Assembly: GCA_021030915.1 (NCBI GenBank)
Contig: JAGEMR010000029.1
Location: 186,001-250,000, forward strand
Length of the DNA stretch: 64,000 bases
DNA from: Astrothelium macrocarpum
Lineage: Eukaryota; Ascomycota; Dothideomycetes; Trypetheliales; Trypetheliaceae
Direction of reading: 5' to 3'
Shown: piece by piece, positions 34,136 to 44,976 of the stretch
How the letters are laid out: every line of letters begins with the position of its first letter
How positions within the stretch are numbered: the stretch's first letter is position 1
Notes under the pieces: model-generated
What the model was told of the DNA's origin: nothing
The model's input: only the letters and a program-made list of their open reading frames with translations
The model's database searches: none
Program-made: the position numbers and the translations under genes

Positions 34136-34683
34136 TTATGAGGCCCTCGCTTCTAGAATGCTCTCCTCAGCTGCATTGCTTCCAATGTATATCCCGCTAT
34201 CAATTTTTCCAAGCATTTCAACTCGTCTCGAGCGTCCACCGTTGTCCCACCAAGCTCCTCTAAACTGCCTCTTACTAGTCCTCTGCCCTGTACAATCATC
34301 TGCTGACGGTTCTGGGTCATCGTTGAAAAAGACGGGATCGCTTGAGGTATTTACGTCATCAAAGGAGTGTCTTGCACTTTTCAATGACCCGCCTGATCGT
34401 GGTAGCTACGGTAAATCGATTTCTTCCTCCATTATCTGGAACCGGTGAGGATTACACGGGAAAGACTGCGAACGCGATTTGGGACAACGTGTTGTTGATG
34501 GAATGACGCCACAGGATCCAATTCGTGGGCACCAGCAAAAGGGTTAATGGGATCGCCAAATTTCGCTGAAGGTCTCCCCAGTATTATCTGTATGCAACGT
34601 CTCTATATAGAGATTTACTGAGGTACTACAGTGGACTCTGACCGCACAGGGAGCTCGCTATCAGAGGATACTGCTGGTTCCAT
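34136..34683 (-). CDS. Uncharacterised small protein, 3 exons
   Basis: Reconstructed from splice signals: exons (minus strand) 34683-34630, 34587-34456 and 34405-34136 give 151 residues, all joins in phase 0. The middle exon reads FGDPINPFAGAHELDP and the last contains SKRQFRGAWWDNGG and KIDSGIYIGSN. No cysteine cluster, membrane helix or signal peptide. The first intron is very short (42 bases, or 39 if the GTACCT donor is used), and both donors keep frame. A plus-strand frame overlaps the last exon but has no other support. Family not recognised; the three-exon continuity argues for a real gene. Confidence 0.5.
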
Positions 34684-34704
34684 CCGACAGCCTTGTATAC
34701 TTCT

Positions 34705-35605
34705 TTAGTCCGTAGAGGGGTCGTGATGTGGTACCTCATTTACTTCCATCTGTTGTGGCATCCGCTGCGTCAATGGCAACTCAACAGGCCTGTCTACCGC
34801 TTCCAGTTCGTGCCACTTCTGCAGGTCTTCCAATTCTCTGGTCCCTTTGTTTTGTGACGCTTCCCATGCTGGCTGCCTTCGGTTTCGGCGTTGTCGGCGA
34901 ATACAGAACCATGCTACAACGGCTCCAATGAGGATAGCTCCTAGGCCAACAACTCCGAGTCCGACAGAAGCTCCTGTCGAGAGCCCTTCCGACTTTGGAG
35001 TGGAACTTGTAGTGGAACTTGTAGTGGGAGAAGACTGCGTTGTATCTGTGCTCGACGTTGCAGACGCGCTCACCACCGAGGAACCATTTGATAGCGTGCT
35101 TGTTTGCGTCGGTGGTATTGAAGACAACTCCCAATCGGGCAAATCGTTGGTTGATGTCGGAATAACAAATATCGAAACGAGGTCTTGAGGGGCTGGTGCG
35201 GCAAAAGATTCTTCTAGAGGATCCTCACAATCTACATTTCCGTTGGAGTCAAGTCCGCAGCATTGCCAAACACCTGTCGTGGAGTTGTATACCGCATCGC
35301 TCTGCTGATCAGCTTCTGTTGAATGTCGGTCAGAATTCAGCCTTGCGGCAAGTCTGATTCACATCCTGAGTTGACATACCACAGCGGGAAAAACAGCCGT
35401 TCGGAAAGTTTGGGTTCGTACAACCAGCGCTATAGTAACCAGACCCTCCCTCGATCGAATATGAATATCCACACATCCCACCAGCATAGCAGACGTGCCC
35501 TATGAAGCAGCAAAATGTTGTGGGATTTGTCTCATTGAGCTGGCTGCAGGGATAGTAATCGCCACGCTCGACCCCCTCTTGAAAGCAGTTGATCTTGCTT
35601 GCCAT
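34705..35605 (-). CDS. Cysteine-rich single-pass membrane protein
   Basis: Exons (minus strand) 35605-35363 and about 35301-34705 give roughly 279 residues; the GTGAAT donor is clear, and two adjacent CAG acceptors are possible (a one-residue difference). The N-terminal 130 residues are Cys-rich (FCCFIGHVCYAGGMCGYSY, NGCFSRCG, VWQCCG) and resemble a fungal surface-protein pattern. Then come a Ser/Thr-rich stalk, one membrane helix (VGLGVVGLGAILIGAVVAWF) and a basic-then-acidic cytosolic tail. No clear signal peptide precedes the Cys domain, which is odd for an extracellular domain. A 15-base repeat encodes TTSST-type units in the stalk (about 35,000-35,030). Function unknown. Confidence 0.68.
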
Positions 35606-36340
35606 ACCTTGGTTATAGAATTGAGGTAGGGATTATATTGAAAGGCGTATTGAAAACGAGCTAAAAGGCTGATGAGCGTATGCGATGATTAAGACTCGAC
35701 AACATTCCCATGCAAATGCGGAAGAGGGTCCAATATATTCGAAAGTGCTCAAGTACCTAGTCAACATGCGAACAAGGGATCAACCCCTTAAGTTAAGTGG
35801 CATGTCGCTTGCATTAGTTAGTCTAATGAGGCTTAGAGGACGTTGGGGGCGAAACCCAGCTGCGGAGACTGCTGAACCTTGTAGCTAACCCTGTAAAGAA
35901 AAACCAACTTCAAGCCTATAGAGGGATTCAAATACGAGTCACGGACCTTCTCTAATGACTTCGGCGTGGATGCCCCCTCACATGGCTCCTTGTCTACGAC
36001 CACGTCAAATGTCCGAGCCAAAGCGAGACATTTGATGAGCAACTCTCAACAGGCGCATGCTAATCAGTCACTCAGCTTTTGCAAGCCGTTCAGCCATTTA
36101 ACTGATTAGTCATTTAACTGATTCTCGGCTTCCGGCCCTGGATCTGACAGTTCGCCTAAAAAATGCCCAGTGTACAGGGTGAATATGTGGACCGACTAGC
36201 TTACAGGCTCTTCATTGGATCGGTGCCTCGGTTTCTGTCATGGATCATTGGGCGGCTCATTTATGAGAACCTCTTTGTCGACAGCTAGGTCACGAGTCTA
36301 TTGTGAAGCTGTGTCAGTGAGCAAGGTTGGACACAATTTC
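35606..36340. other. Intergenic
   Basis: 735 bases with no supported gene. Near 36,090-36,125 the 13-base unit CATTTAACTGATT occurs twice in direct orientation, with a related inverted AATCAGT nearby. Confidence 0.4.
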
Positions 36341-36809
36341 ACGCAGAGGTAGACTAATTCTCTGCTGATGATTTGGCCGGCCTGTCACTCGTGGAAGACA
36401 TTTGCGATGGAAACTTGACGCCTCACATTGACCGAGATCTTCTGGGGAGCAATGTCACTGGGCAAGACTCCTATCCAACTGAAGCGAAACACTGAGCAGG
36501 CCTAGATGAGTTCTCTATCATTAGCATTTCCATTACCTCCTTGCTGGAAATGCCAGCGATAGACGCATGTTGCCTCAATTTGACCCAGATCGTCCCGGAA
36601 GCAATGTCACTGGACAAGACTACTATCCAGCCGAAGCGGAACGCCAAGCAGGCTTGGATGAGTTCTCTACTGATGATCTATCGATCGAGGGGCAAGTAGA
36701 AGAGCTTGTCGACCGGTCTACTGATGATCTGCCCAGCAAGATGATGTCGGAAGAGCTCATTGATTGGTCTATACCCATACCCTTTCCCGATATCGGCCTT
36801 AATGTTTGA
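36341..36809 (+). pseudogene. Degenerate duplicated coding fragment
   Basis: Two diverged copies of one segment lie about 152 bases apart (around 36,427-36,515 and 36,576-36,668), sharing GCAATGTCACTGG and CAGGC[C/T]T[A/G]GATGAGTTCTCT. The second copy is open and reads NVTGQDYYPAEAERQAGLDE; the first has a stop where the second has CAA. After the second copy an internal 17-residue repeat (STDDLSIEG, STDDLPSKM) follows. This looks like a decayed Asp/Glu-rich gene or a non-genic duplication. The parent family is not recognised. Confidence 0.4.
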
Positions 36810-37801
36810 TCCAGCTTGAATGCCATCTTCGAATGCCGTCTCTCGTCGGTCAATGTCGCCTCCAGTTTTGTCACTACTGCAAGCTTCTCAGCTTGCGCCA
36901 AGCGATGCATTTTGAACTTGGAGGTGCATGGCTTTAGAAGCTCGAAAGTTACATCACTATGCGATTTGGATCGATGGAGCTTGAGGTTGGACTCATTTGG
37001 AAAACACTGGGTAAAGCACAATGTGGACTCTGATACGCAAGTAAGCAAGCCGACGTGAGCCGAGGCTCAGGATTGGTATTTGATGAATCAGCCCGTCGGT
37101 TTACTCTTCGGTTCTTCATGCCTCAGAGCGCCAGTTCTACTGCAAGAACTCTTGAAATACTGCCATCAACAACCAAGCGAGCATCGAAGTGAAGGGGCAA
37201 ATCGAACATCAGGATCCGGGCAACAAACGTTGAGCGATCAGGCAGTCGACGCCAAAGAGGACTTAGGGAATAAGAAGGAGCAAATCGGCCGTAAGCTCGA
37301 CAGATGTGGCTGCATATTAGGAAATGAAAAGAAGCGATAAGGATTTGTTGATGAAGAAGATAAAATGATGGCACTACAGAACGTGCAGCATTCAGCACTT
37401 AGTCAAAGCTATTAGCAAATCCTACAAAATCCTGATATGAAAAATTTGAATCATCAGATTGGTCTTGAAAGCTTTCGCTATTTGGCTAATATATGCGTAA
37501 AAAGTAGATATAGGGTATCATGGATACGCTATCAACTAATCGGACTGCTTGTGATTGCCTCTTGACCACCCATCACGCCACTCAGGCGTGATCGAATTCG
37601 ATTCGAGCTTTCAGAGCCAGACAAGATTCTGTGCCAGCTCTAATGATCGGCCCTGTCAATCTGCCACAAACAGCTGTAAGCCATGTAGAGATGCTTGAGG
37701 CCCTGGGTTTGGTAAGTCTAGAGGGCATTGATAAGATAAGGCTACCGTCCCATCGCGGCATGATTGATGTTGAAAGATTTTTTAATTCCGTATCTCCTTC
37801 C
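36810..37801. other. Intergenic, MKT1 3' side
   Basis: About 990 bases. Short frames on both strands (for example 36,816-37,058 plus) begin at weak starts and resemble nothing known. The right-hand 220 bases are the 3' flank of MKT1. Confidence 0.4.
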
Positions 37802-40325
37802 TCACCTACGCTCTGCCAGCCACTCATCCGTATCGCGCCAGAATTTCTTGTCCTTGATCAGATCACCCGAATCTTTTACCGCAGCGTACACCTGGAGACA
37901 TTATCAGTTGAAGGTTAGTTGACAAGATAAAAGACTTACAGCATCCCAGATCTTAAAGGCTCTGTCAAGATCGCCAGCGTAGTCCACGGTATGTGGGAAC
38001 CACTCGATAGAGCCTTTTTCGCGGACCGCCTCCCGAGTGGAAGGAGACGTGGGATCTGGCTGTCCAGCAATCTCATCCAGGTATGATTTAACAGCAATAC
38101 CCATGCCACAGTCGTTATCTGTGAGGAAGGGTAGGCTGACATAGACTTAGCTCACGTGGGGAAGAGATTGGCAGAGAAACTCACCTTAGACTCAGCTCTG
38201 CAAGGTCACCCTTTTCTCGCTCAGCATCACCTCCCAAGAAGAGTGTGAGCAGGCACATCTCTTCCAGGTCACGTAACGCTTGTCGCATCGTCGTGATCAT
38301 CGAGTGATAGCCGAGGAGGTGTCTTGAAAGAGGTCCTGTAAAGCCGATTGCGTTGTGGCGAAGCCGGCCCAGGGACGCGACACGCGATATCAATGTATTG
38401 TATTTTCGGTCGTCATCTGCTTTATGATTAGGTCTAATTCGCTTGCGCGAAGGAGGCGCATTCATACCTGATCCACGCATAGGTGCGTGACTATATCCGT
38501 TGAACATGTAATGCTGATGGAGAATGTCGAGACGAAGCAGTTCAACAGCAATAAAAACAGCTTCTTGACGCTCCGAATCAGAGCCTGCAGCGCTCAGCCC
38601 GTGCTGCAAAGCTTTGCCCCATGGCGTCAAAAGATGATCGTTATTGACGTATCCGCGCAGATGGAGAAATCTCCACATAGCGTTGTACGTGATTTCATCT
38701 GTACTTTGGAGGACCTGGACACTATTAGCTAAATTCGAATGATGGAAATTTATCGACAAACGTTTGAGACGTCTTTGGTAGTATTTGTCTGCTTTGCAAA
38801 GGCCTCGTCTTCCAAGCTCTCAACAGCAGTGCTCAGAATACCGGAGATTCCATTCTTCTATCTCGAAATCAGTACAGTAGCAATAAGCGAAGCATGTATA
38901 ATAGATTACTAACTTTGAGCTGATCCAGTTTGTTGCTCAAAAGAGTAGATTTGACGTTCCAGCCAGCAAACACTGGCCTTGGATCGACAGCGTCCCTCAT
39001 GACCAATGGAATTGTGTTGTTTCTGTCAAACCACACACGGAGCATGATGTCTTTATGAATGTATACGCGATGTAGGTGGTGTGCGAGTGCAGATAGAGCA
39101 GTGACCCTTAGCGGAATAATCTGGCTGCTTACAAAACGTTGATAGTCGGCGGATTCTCCGTTGTCTAAGGGTGGTCCTTGGGCAATCTCTCCAGTCGTGC
39201 GCCAGTTCAGCACTCTAGATCCGATGAGGCCTTTGGACAAATAGTAGTAGACCTCGTCTGGCAGTCGTTGCCCGATGAATTCGTGAGCGTCGCCTGGAGC
39301 CGCGCCTTGATCGAACAATTCGACCTTGCCATCTTTGGTGAGGATGACATGATGTTTCACCGCAAGTCTACTCCGACGGTATCGGTCTAGATAATCCATT
39401 TGACGAAATTGTGGATCATCCTGATAGTGCATGCACACGGCAATACCGCTTCGTCCAAAATTATTCATGAGATCCAGGGCGGCTTTGATCTTTGTTGGTT
39501 TTCGCGGGTTGCTCGATTCAAGCTGTGGGAGAGTTGGAAGAAACACGGAGCCGGATAGCATGCAAGCGTCGATAAAGACATCCGAAGGAATATTGCCCAG
39601 ACTTTCAAGACATGCACGTTTCTTGAGCCATGTGAAGTCGCCTTGTTGAAGATCGAATCTTGTGATGACTTTGTCCACATCGAATAACAAGAGCTCGGGC
39701 GATCCACAGACAGCGTCGACGAGGTCAGCACCATGCTTCTCGAGATATGCAAGCTTCAACACGTCAGCATGTTTTCACGCTTCCCTGCTATACAAGTGCT
39801 TACCTGCGCTAGAGAGCTATAAGGTGCAACGAGAAAGTCGACGCTGAGCTCAGTAAGGAGCAATTGGAAGTAGCGATAGAATGATTCTGCAGTTACAGCG
39901 CCTAGGGCATGATCAGATTCATAGGGCATATTAGGGTCCAATAGAATCTCACATGATTCCCCAAATGCAGCAACGGCATTTTCAGCCTGGTGCTGGTTGT
40001 ACAGGTTCCAAGCTGTGGTGTTGGCGCGCACTGCTTCATCTGCTTGCTGAAAGAGTGTCTTTGTCTTGTTCACGTCCATGCCATCGAACACAAATACTGG
40101 CGTTATGCCTGCGTCGCGAAAGGCGGCAATGTCGTTGGTCACTGTACTGCGCATGGTAAACGGAAGCCCCCCGAGGGCAGCAAGGAGCGGCTCTTTGAGG
40201 CTAGGATTGACGAGAAGTCGATTGAGGTAGTGGCTGGCTTCAATGCCAATTATGGCTCCATCAAGCTCGCTAAGAGGAGCCACCTCAGAGAGGGGCGTAG
40301 CGAATTCATCGAAGCCAGGAATCAT
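37802..40325 (-). CDS. MKT1: Mkt1-type post-transcriptional regulator (XPG-like fold)
   Basis: Cytoplasmic protein with a PIN/XPG nuclease-like fold that, with Pbp1, controls translation of certain mRNAs. Seven exons (minus strand): 40325-39804, 39753-38914, 38857-38762, 38714-38468, 38416-38185, 38135-37940 and 37891-37802, giving 740 residues with every join in phase. The XPG N-like part is seen in GAIIGIEASHYLNRLL and PVFVFDGMDV, the XPG I-like part in FLVAPYSSLAQLAYLEKHGA, followed by Mkt1-specific regions (GYVNNDHLLTPWGKAL and PFLTDNDCGMGIAVKSYLDE). In exon 6 the acceptor nearer the stop-free frame (GTCAG) was chosen because the later CACAG would create an immediate stop. Divergent from the oxygenase gene (257 bases). 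Confidence 0.92.
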
Positions 40326-40581
40326 CTTGTTTGGAGTTGTGTAACGGAGGAAAGGCGCAAAGAAGAGAGATGCAAGGGGGAATTTGGAGCCAGGCGGGGC
40401 TGTAGCCAGCAAAGGCCTGCCCGAAACTTGGGCTCAGCTTGTCCTTCAGGTGTCGTGTGAAGGAAGGTCAGAAAGCAGAGTGAGGCGGAAGTTTGTCCAA
40501 GCTCCGCAGCTCATCAGACGCCCGAACTTCCCTGTAATCAGTACCTCAACACTTCTAACTATCTCTTTCTTTTAGAAAGGC

Positions 40582-41867
40582 ATGACTGAAGTTCAAGAAC
40601 TGCCATTGGACATCCCGATCATCGATCTCTCTGGTGAGAGCCGAATTGCAAAATCTTTGGTCGATGCTGCTTCACGCTATGGATTCGTCTTTGTTAAGAA
40701 TGATCAAGCCGAAATCACTCAAGAGCAAATCAATAATATGTTTGACTTGGTGATTCAATCTAGCAATTCGAAGTCATGTCAACATGTCTAATTTATTCAA
40801 GACTCAATGCTTTTTCTCTTCTCCAATCTCCGAAAAGGAGTCATGTTCTATTAATTCAAACAAGTCTGGTAAGAACAAAGGATGGCTATCTATGGGCACA
40901 GAGACTTTGGACCCTGGCAGTCAAAAGGTTAGTCCCCCACACTTTGCCACTATGCATGGACTGCAACGGTTCTAAAAGCGGCTGCAGAGAGGTGATCGAA
41001 AAGAGTTGGCTCACGTCTGACATTTGTTACTCGACCCCTGCTGAAGAACTCGCAGAGCATTTAACATCGGCGAGTTTCTCCACGGAAAAGCGCAGCAACC
41101 ATTCCCACTAGTTTTGGCTCCTCGAGAAGATGAAATCCGACGCTTTTCAGCTTCCTGCCATGCTCTCTGCAACCGAATCTTGCAATTCTTTGCCCGCGGC
41201 CTAGAGGTAGTGTCCTTCCTAATCGTGAGGGAGTCGATGCTGATGTTCCGTGTGAGATTGCAGATTGCCGAAGAAGACTGGTTTACTCAGCGACACGACC
41301 AGTCGAAAGGACCCTCTGGTAGTGTTCTGAGACTATTATATGTGAGTAGCCAGACCAATCGATGAGCCTCAAAAGTACAGAGTCTGAGCTGTTCCAACAC
41401 AGTATCCTGCTCTCCCAAACGATACCGACAACCTATCAGAGGACGTACGTGCGGGTGCTCACAGCGACTATGGTAGCGTAACTCTCCTATTTCAATTACC
41501 AGGACAGCCTGGTCTGGAGATACGCACTCCACAGAACACATGGTCACCAGTACCTGTGAACCCCAAAAACGATTCGATACCGCCCATCCTCGTCAACATT
41601 GGTGATCTCCTTTCTTTCTGGACCAACGGTCTTTTGAAATCAACGGTACATCGAGTGATATTCCCAAAAGATGGACGGCAAGGCGGAGATGATCGATACT
41701 CTATAGCGTATTTCTGTCATCCACTAGACGACGCAAAATTGTTGCCAGTCCCCAGCCCCTTATTAGAGAGACAGGGGTTAGGGAAAGCCGAGGCTGCAGC
41801 AGAAGATGCTATGACTGCAAGAGATCACCTGAACAGCCGGTTGGCTGCCACGTATGGGATTGGATAG
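40582..41867 (+). CDS. 2-oxoglutarate/Fe(II) oxygenase, isopenicillin N synthase-like
   Basis: Soluble non-haem iron dioxygenase of unknown substrate. Six exons: 40582-40749, 40802-40927, 40988-41004, 41056-41206, 41264-41341 and 41403-41867, giving 334 residues. Exon 3 is a 17-base microexon encoding RGDRK plus part of a Glu; it joins SQK to EAFNIGEF as the family pattern requires. The N-terminal domain reads DIPIIDLSG and SRYGFVFVKN. Iron ligands are in AHSDYGSVTLLFQ (His, Asp) and STVHRVIFP (His), and the 2-oxoglutarate Arg is in RYSIAYF. Introns 1 and 2 use a weaker donor or an AAG acceptor, so the exact 5' joins are less sure than the core. Confidence 0.88.
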
Positions 41868-41966
41868 CTGGGAGTTAATCTGGCATCTTTAATAAATATT
41901 GCAACTGTTTTCAATGCGGTTGCCCTTGTAGCTGGTAATAATCGTTATCGTTCATAATGGTGAATA

Positions 41967-44900
41967 TCATCCTTCATCTCTTATCCGATTCATTTTCGCT
42001 CGTTTCCTTACTCGCCTACCGACGCCGTCGGCCTCCAGTAAAAGATCTTTGACAGATCCAACTGGTTGCACCGTGTTACTCTTAGTTTCTTGAACTTTTC
42101 CCCCAAGCCGTCTAATCATTTCCTCCCTCTGTTTCTGCATGTCTGGATCTTCATAAGTGAGAGATTGGCTGGGTACGATTGGCTCCATGCGTGGGGGAGC
42201 GGCGTCAAGAACGTCCAACTCTTGAGAGATTTCTTCAGTACTCGCGCCAAAGGAATAGGATTTGCTCAAGGTCTCTGAAGAAGTCGTCAAGGGTCCAGAA
42301 AGTGCCCGGCCTAGTGTCCGTTTCTTACGATCCCTAATCATGTTCTCTGAAGCAGACGAGGGTCTTGAGGATTGTTTCTGAGCCAAGAGCTCTGTGATTG
42401 CCGGACCCAATCTATCCTCGTCTATCCCGGTTTGCGCTGACGATTGCGCCCTCGGTGGCTGGAGATTTGAAGAAGGTTGACTGGTTCTCTCCAGATCTGT
42501 GGTATTCTCGTTCGTCTTGTTTTCGGAATTGGTCTGATTCATACCATTTTCACTTTCCCTGTTTGGTCGATCCGCCGTTCCATCACTCTGCTGCGAAGGA
42601 TCTCTCTGAAGGACATCTTCCATGCCCATTACAGTGTGAGCACTTTCCTGTTCGGAATTCCCCCCTGACCCCTTGCGGTTCAAATCTTCATCGAGGTTTT
42701 TGCCTACAGTTTGGGATACAGCCTTCGGTTCCTTCGATATGGAGACAGTGGTCCTATAACGTCGAAAAAGATTAGCCTATTTCTTCAAGGTGGCTTAATA
42801 ATCGTGAAGCTTCAAACCGCATGTCAATATAGTTATGGTGGACTCGTGCGGCGTCCACAGAAATGCATCTCATCCTGCGCACTCTGACAGGGGAAATGGA
42901 TGACTTACAAAAAGCTTTTTCCAAGGTTCAAATTCATTTGTGGATCATTAATTGTGCAAGAATCTTTCTCTACGGAAGCCAAATTCTGTTGTCTAGTGGT
43001 TTTGTCAAGCCTATAGGAGTCCAAAGGTTGCATCTTCCTACTCGTCAAGCTATCGAAGAACCAGCGACTTGACACGAGAGGGATCGATTGACGCAAAGCA
43101 AAAGCAACCTTTTCGTTGCCGAACGGCGGTCGTGTCCTGCACACGAGAATTGAGACTGCGGAAGTTAAAGTTTCACAAAACGTCGCACCTGATCGCAGTT
43201 AGACTTGTACAAACCAAGCTGGATGTCTGATACGAACCCATGAGCTCAATCGCTTGGGCAAAATGTCTAAGCTCTATACCTGTGAAAAGCGTTGGACAAA
43301 TACTAAGCCCTTGGAACCCTGCACAATTCTGTCAACGGAAAATTGCGAGTGAAAAAGCATCGACTCATAGACACACCTTGCATGAACTCCGTTGGCATTG
43401 GTCTACCTAGCAGGTAGTCTTCTGGATCAGAGACATGATTTTTTTCCAGGCACGATTCAAGCCACCACTCGCTGACAAGTGTCAAAATACCGAGTTTCTC
43501 CCGCATAAGAGTATGAACATCAGCACTAGAGTTATGGGGAATCATGAGAAACCCGTGTTCCGGCAGTGGTGTAAAAACGTCGGCAAGTGGATTAGGTAGA
43601 ACAGTAACTTTCGCGCCTCTTGTAGTTAGATGATGGCGTAGGATTCCCGTCTAGAAGGACGTGTTAGCGGCACCATGACTCTCTATGGTAGGTGCTTGCC
43701 TTTTTCATGTCAAAGCCAAAGACAAACACGTCTTTGCCTTGGAATAGCCCCTCTGGATGACGCATATCGTGAGCTTTTTCAACCGTGCCTGCGTACGCTT
43801 CTACTCCTTCAGCATCCTGTCGAGCCTTTGCTTTTGGAGGCGAATTGCCCGTTGTTTGCTCTAGTGGAATTCTGGCATGCGGTCCAAGGCTAAGTGATTC
43901 AGACCGCTGCCAACTCATCTCCTCTTTGGTATTTCTGACAGATTTCTCTATCCCTGAAATTTGACCCCACATATTTGCATTTTGACTATTCAACTTGGTG
44001 CTCGCAGTCCGTCTTAATTTCCGTTTTCCAATGTGTGGATCTTCTGATGGTGTCTCTACTGAACGCTCCCGTTTACCTGCACCATGGTGAGCCATGCCAG
44101 AAAGCCATGCGGGCCTCTTAATATTTGTAGGCTGCCACCTGTCTCAGCACTAGCAAGGACGCTGCTTACCTGTCGTCGGGAAATCGGTTTTGTTACGAAT
44201 CCATGCGCCACGGCCTTGATCCTCTTCCGGTAGTATAGGATTGTATAAGATTTCGTCCAAAGCCATCCCACGTTCGATGCTTTCCTCCAACCATTTGCGT
44301 GAAACGACCTTGATACGCCATTGTTGTGCTCGATCATATTTTGGTCCATATGTGCGCGCGGCGATGAGATGAGTGACGGTTTTGGTAAGATTGCCTTCAT
44401 AATGACCACCATGGAGAGTTACTCTTTCGCTAATATCCTGCCGCTCTTTCACTGTGTTGCATGAGTTCTCTGTAAAGCGTTGTTTCGAATCGGTACCCAC
44501 AATCTTCAATTCCAGTCAGACAAATTCGCATCCCATAAAATGTCGGCAGTCGATGTTTTATTTCCTCTTCTTCCACATTCACATCTTCATCTTTCAGCCA
44601 TAATGTTCTCATAGCTTCGATCCATTGCGGTGGGAGGACTTTGACATCGGGTCGTTGCTTCGCGACATACTTATATTTGGCAGTATCAACATTACCGACG
44701 ATAAGATGAGTTACGTCCGAAGTAAGATCTAATTTGTGAGAGGCTCCCATAGACTCGGCCATGAGGGCTAGCCTTGCCTGAAAATATCGTCAATCATGGC
44801 CTTTACTACGAGAGGATATTACTATGAAGAGGTGGACGTACGCGCTCCTCAGCTGGCACGAAGGTGAAGCACAAAACTGCGCCAACAAGGGGTTTGTGGT

Positions 44901-44976
44901 TGCTGTCTTGACATGATGAGCGGAATGTACTTTATTTGAGGTAGAGTTTCATACAATTGAAATCAATTTGAGCCAT
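41967..44976 (-). CDS. DPB11: BRCT-repeat replication/checkpoint protein Dpb11 (S. pombe Rad4/Cut5, TopBP1 family)
   Basis: Nuclear scaffold that links CDK-phosphorylated Sld3/Sld2 to origin firing and activates the ATR kinase. Nine exons (minus strand): 44976-44955, 44906-44842, 44777-44501, 44451-44170, 44076-43700, 43650-43377, 43318-43238, 43188-42909 and 42753-41967, giving 814 residues. Four BRCT repeats are recognisable: KPLVGAVLCFTFVPAEER to QWIEAM; YGMRICLTGIEDL to WLEESIERGMALDE; the KDVFVFGFD block to WWLESCL; and the FQGLSICPTLFTGI block to SSRWFFDSL. A basic linker (GKRKLRRTASTKLNSQ) and the C-terminal QSLTYEDPDMQKQRE block are typical. The intron after exon 5 appears to be GC-AG. 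The first join (22-base exon, AAG acceptor) is the least certain. Confidence 0.9.

Noticed and set aside
34158..34448. Plus-strand frame with a hydrophobic start (MLSSAALLPMYIPL), a possible small secreted protein
   Set aside because: It lies opposite the last exon of a better supported three-exon minus-strand gene and shows no mature-protein pattern.
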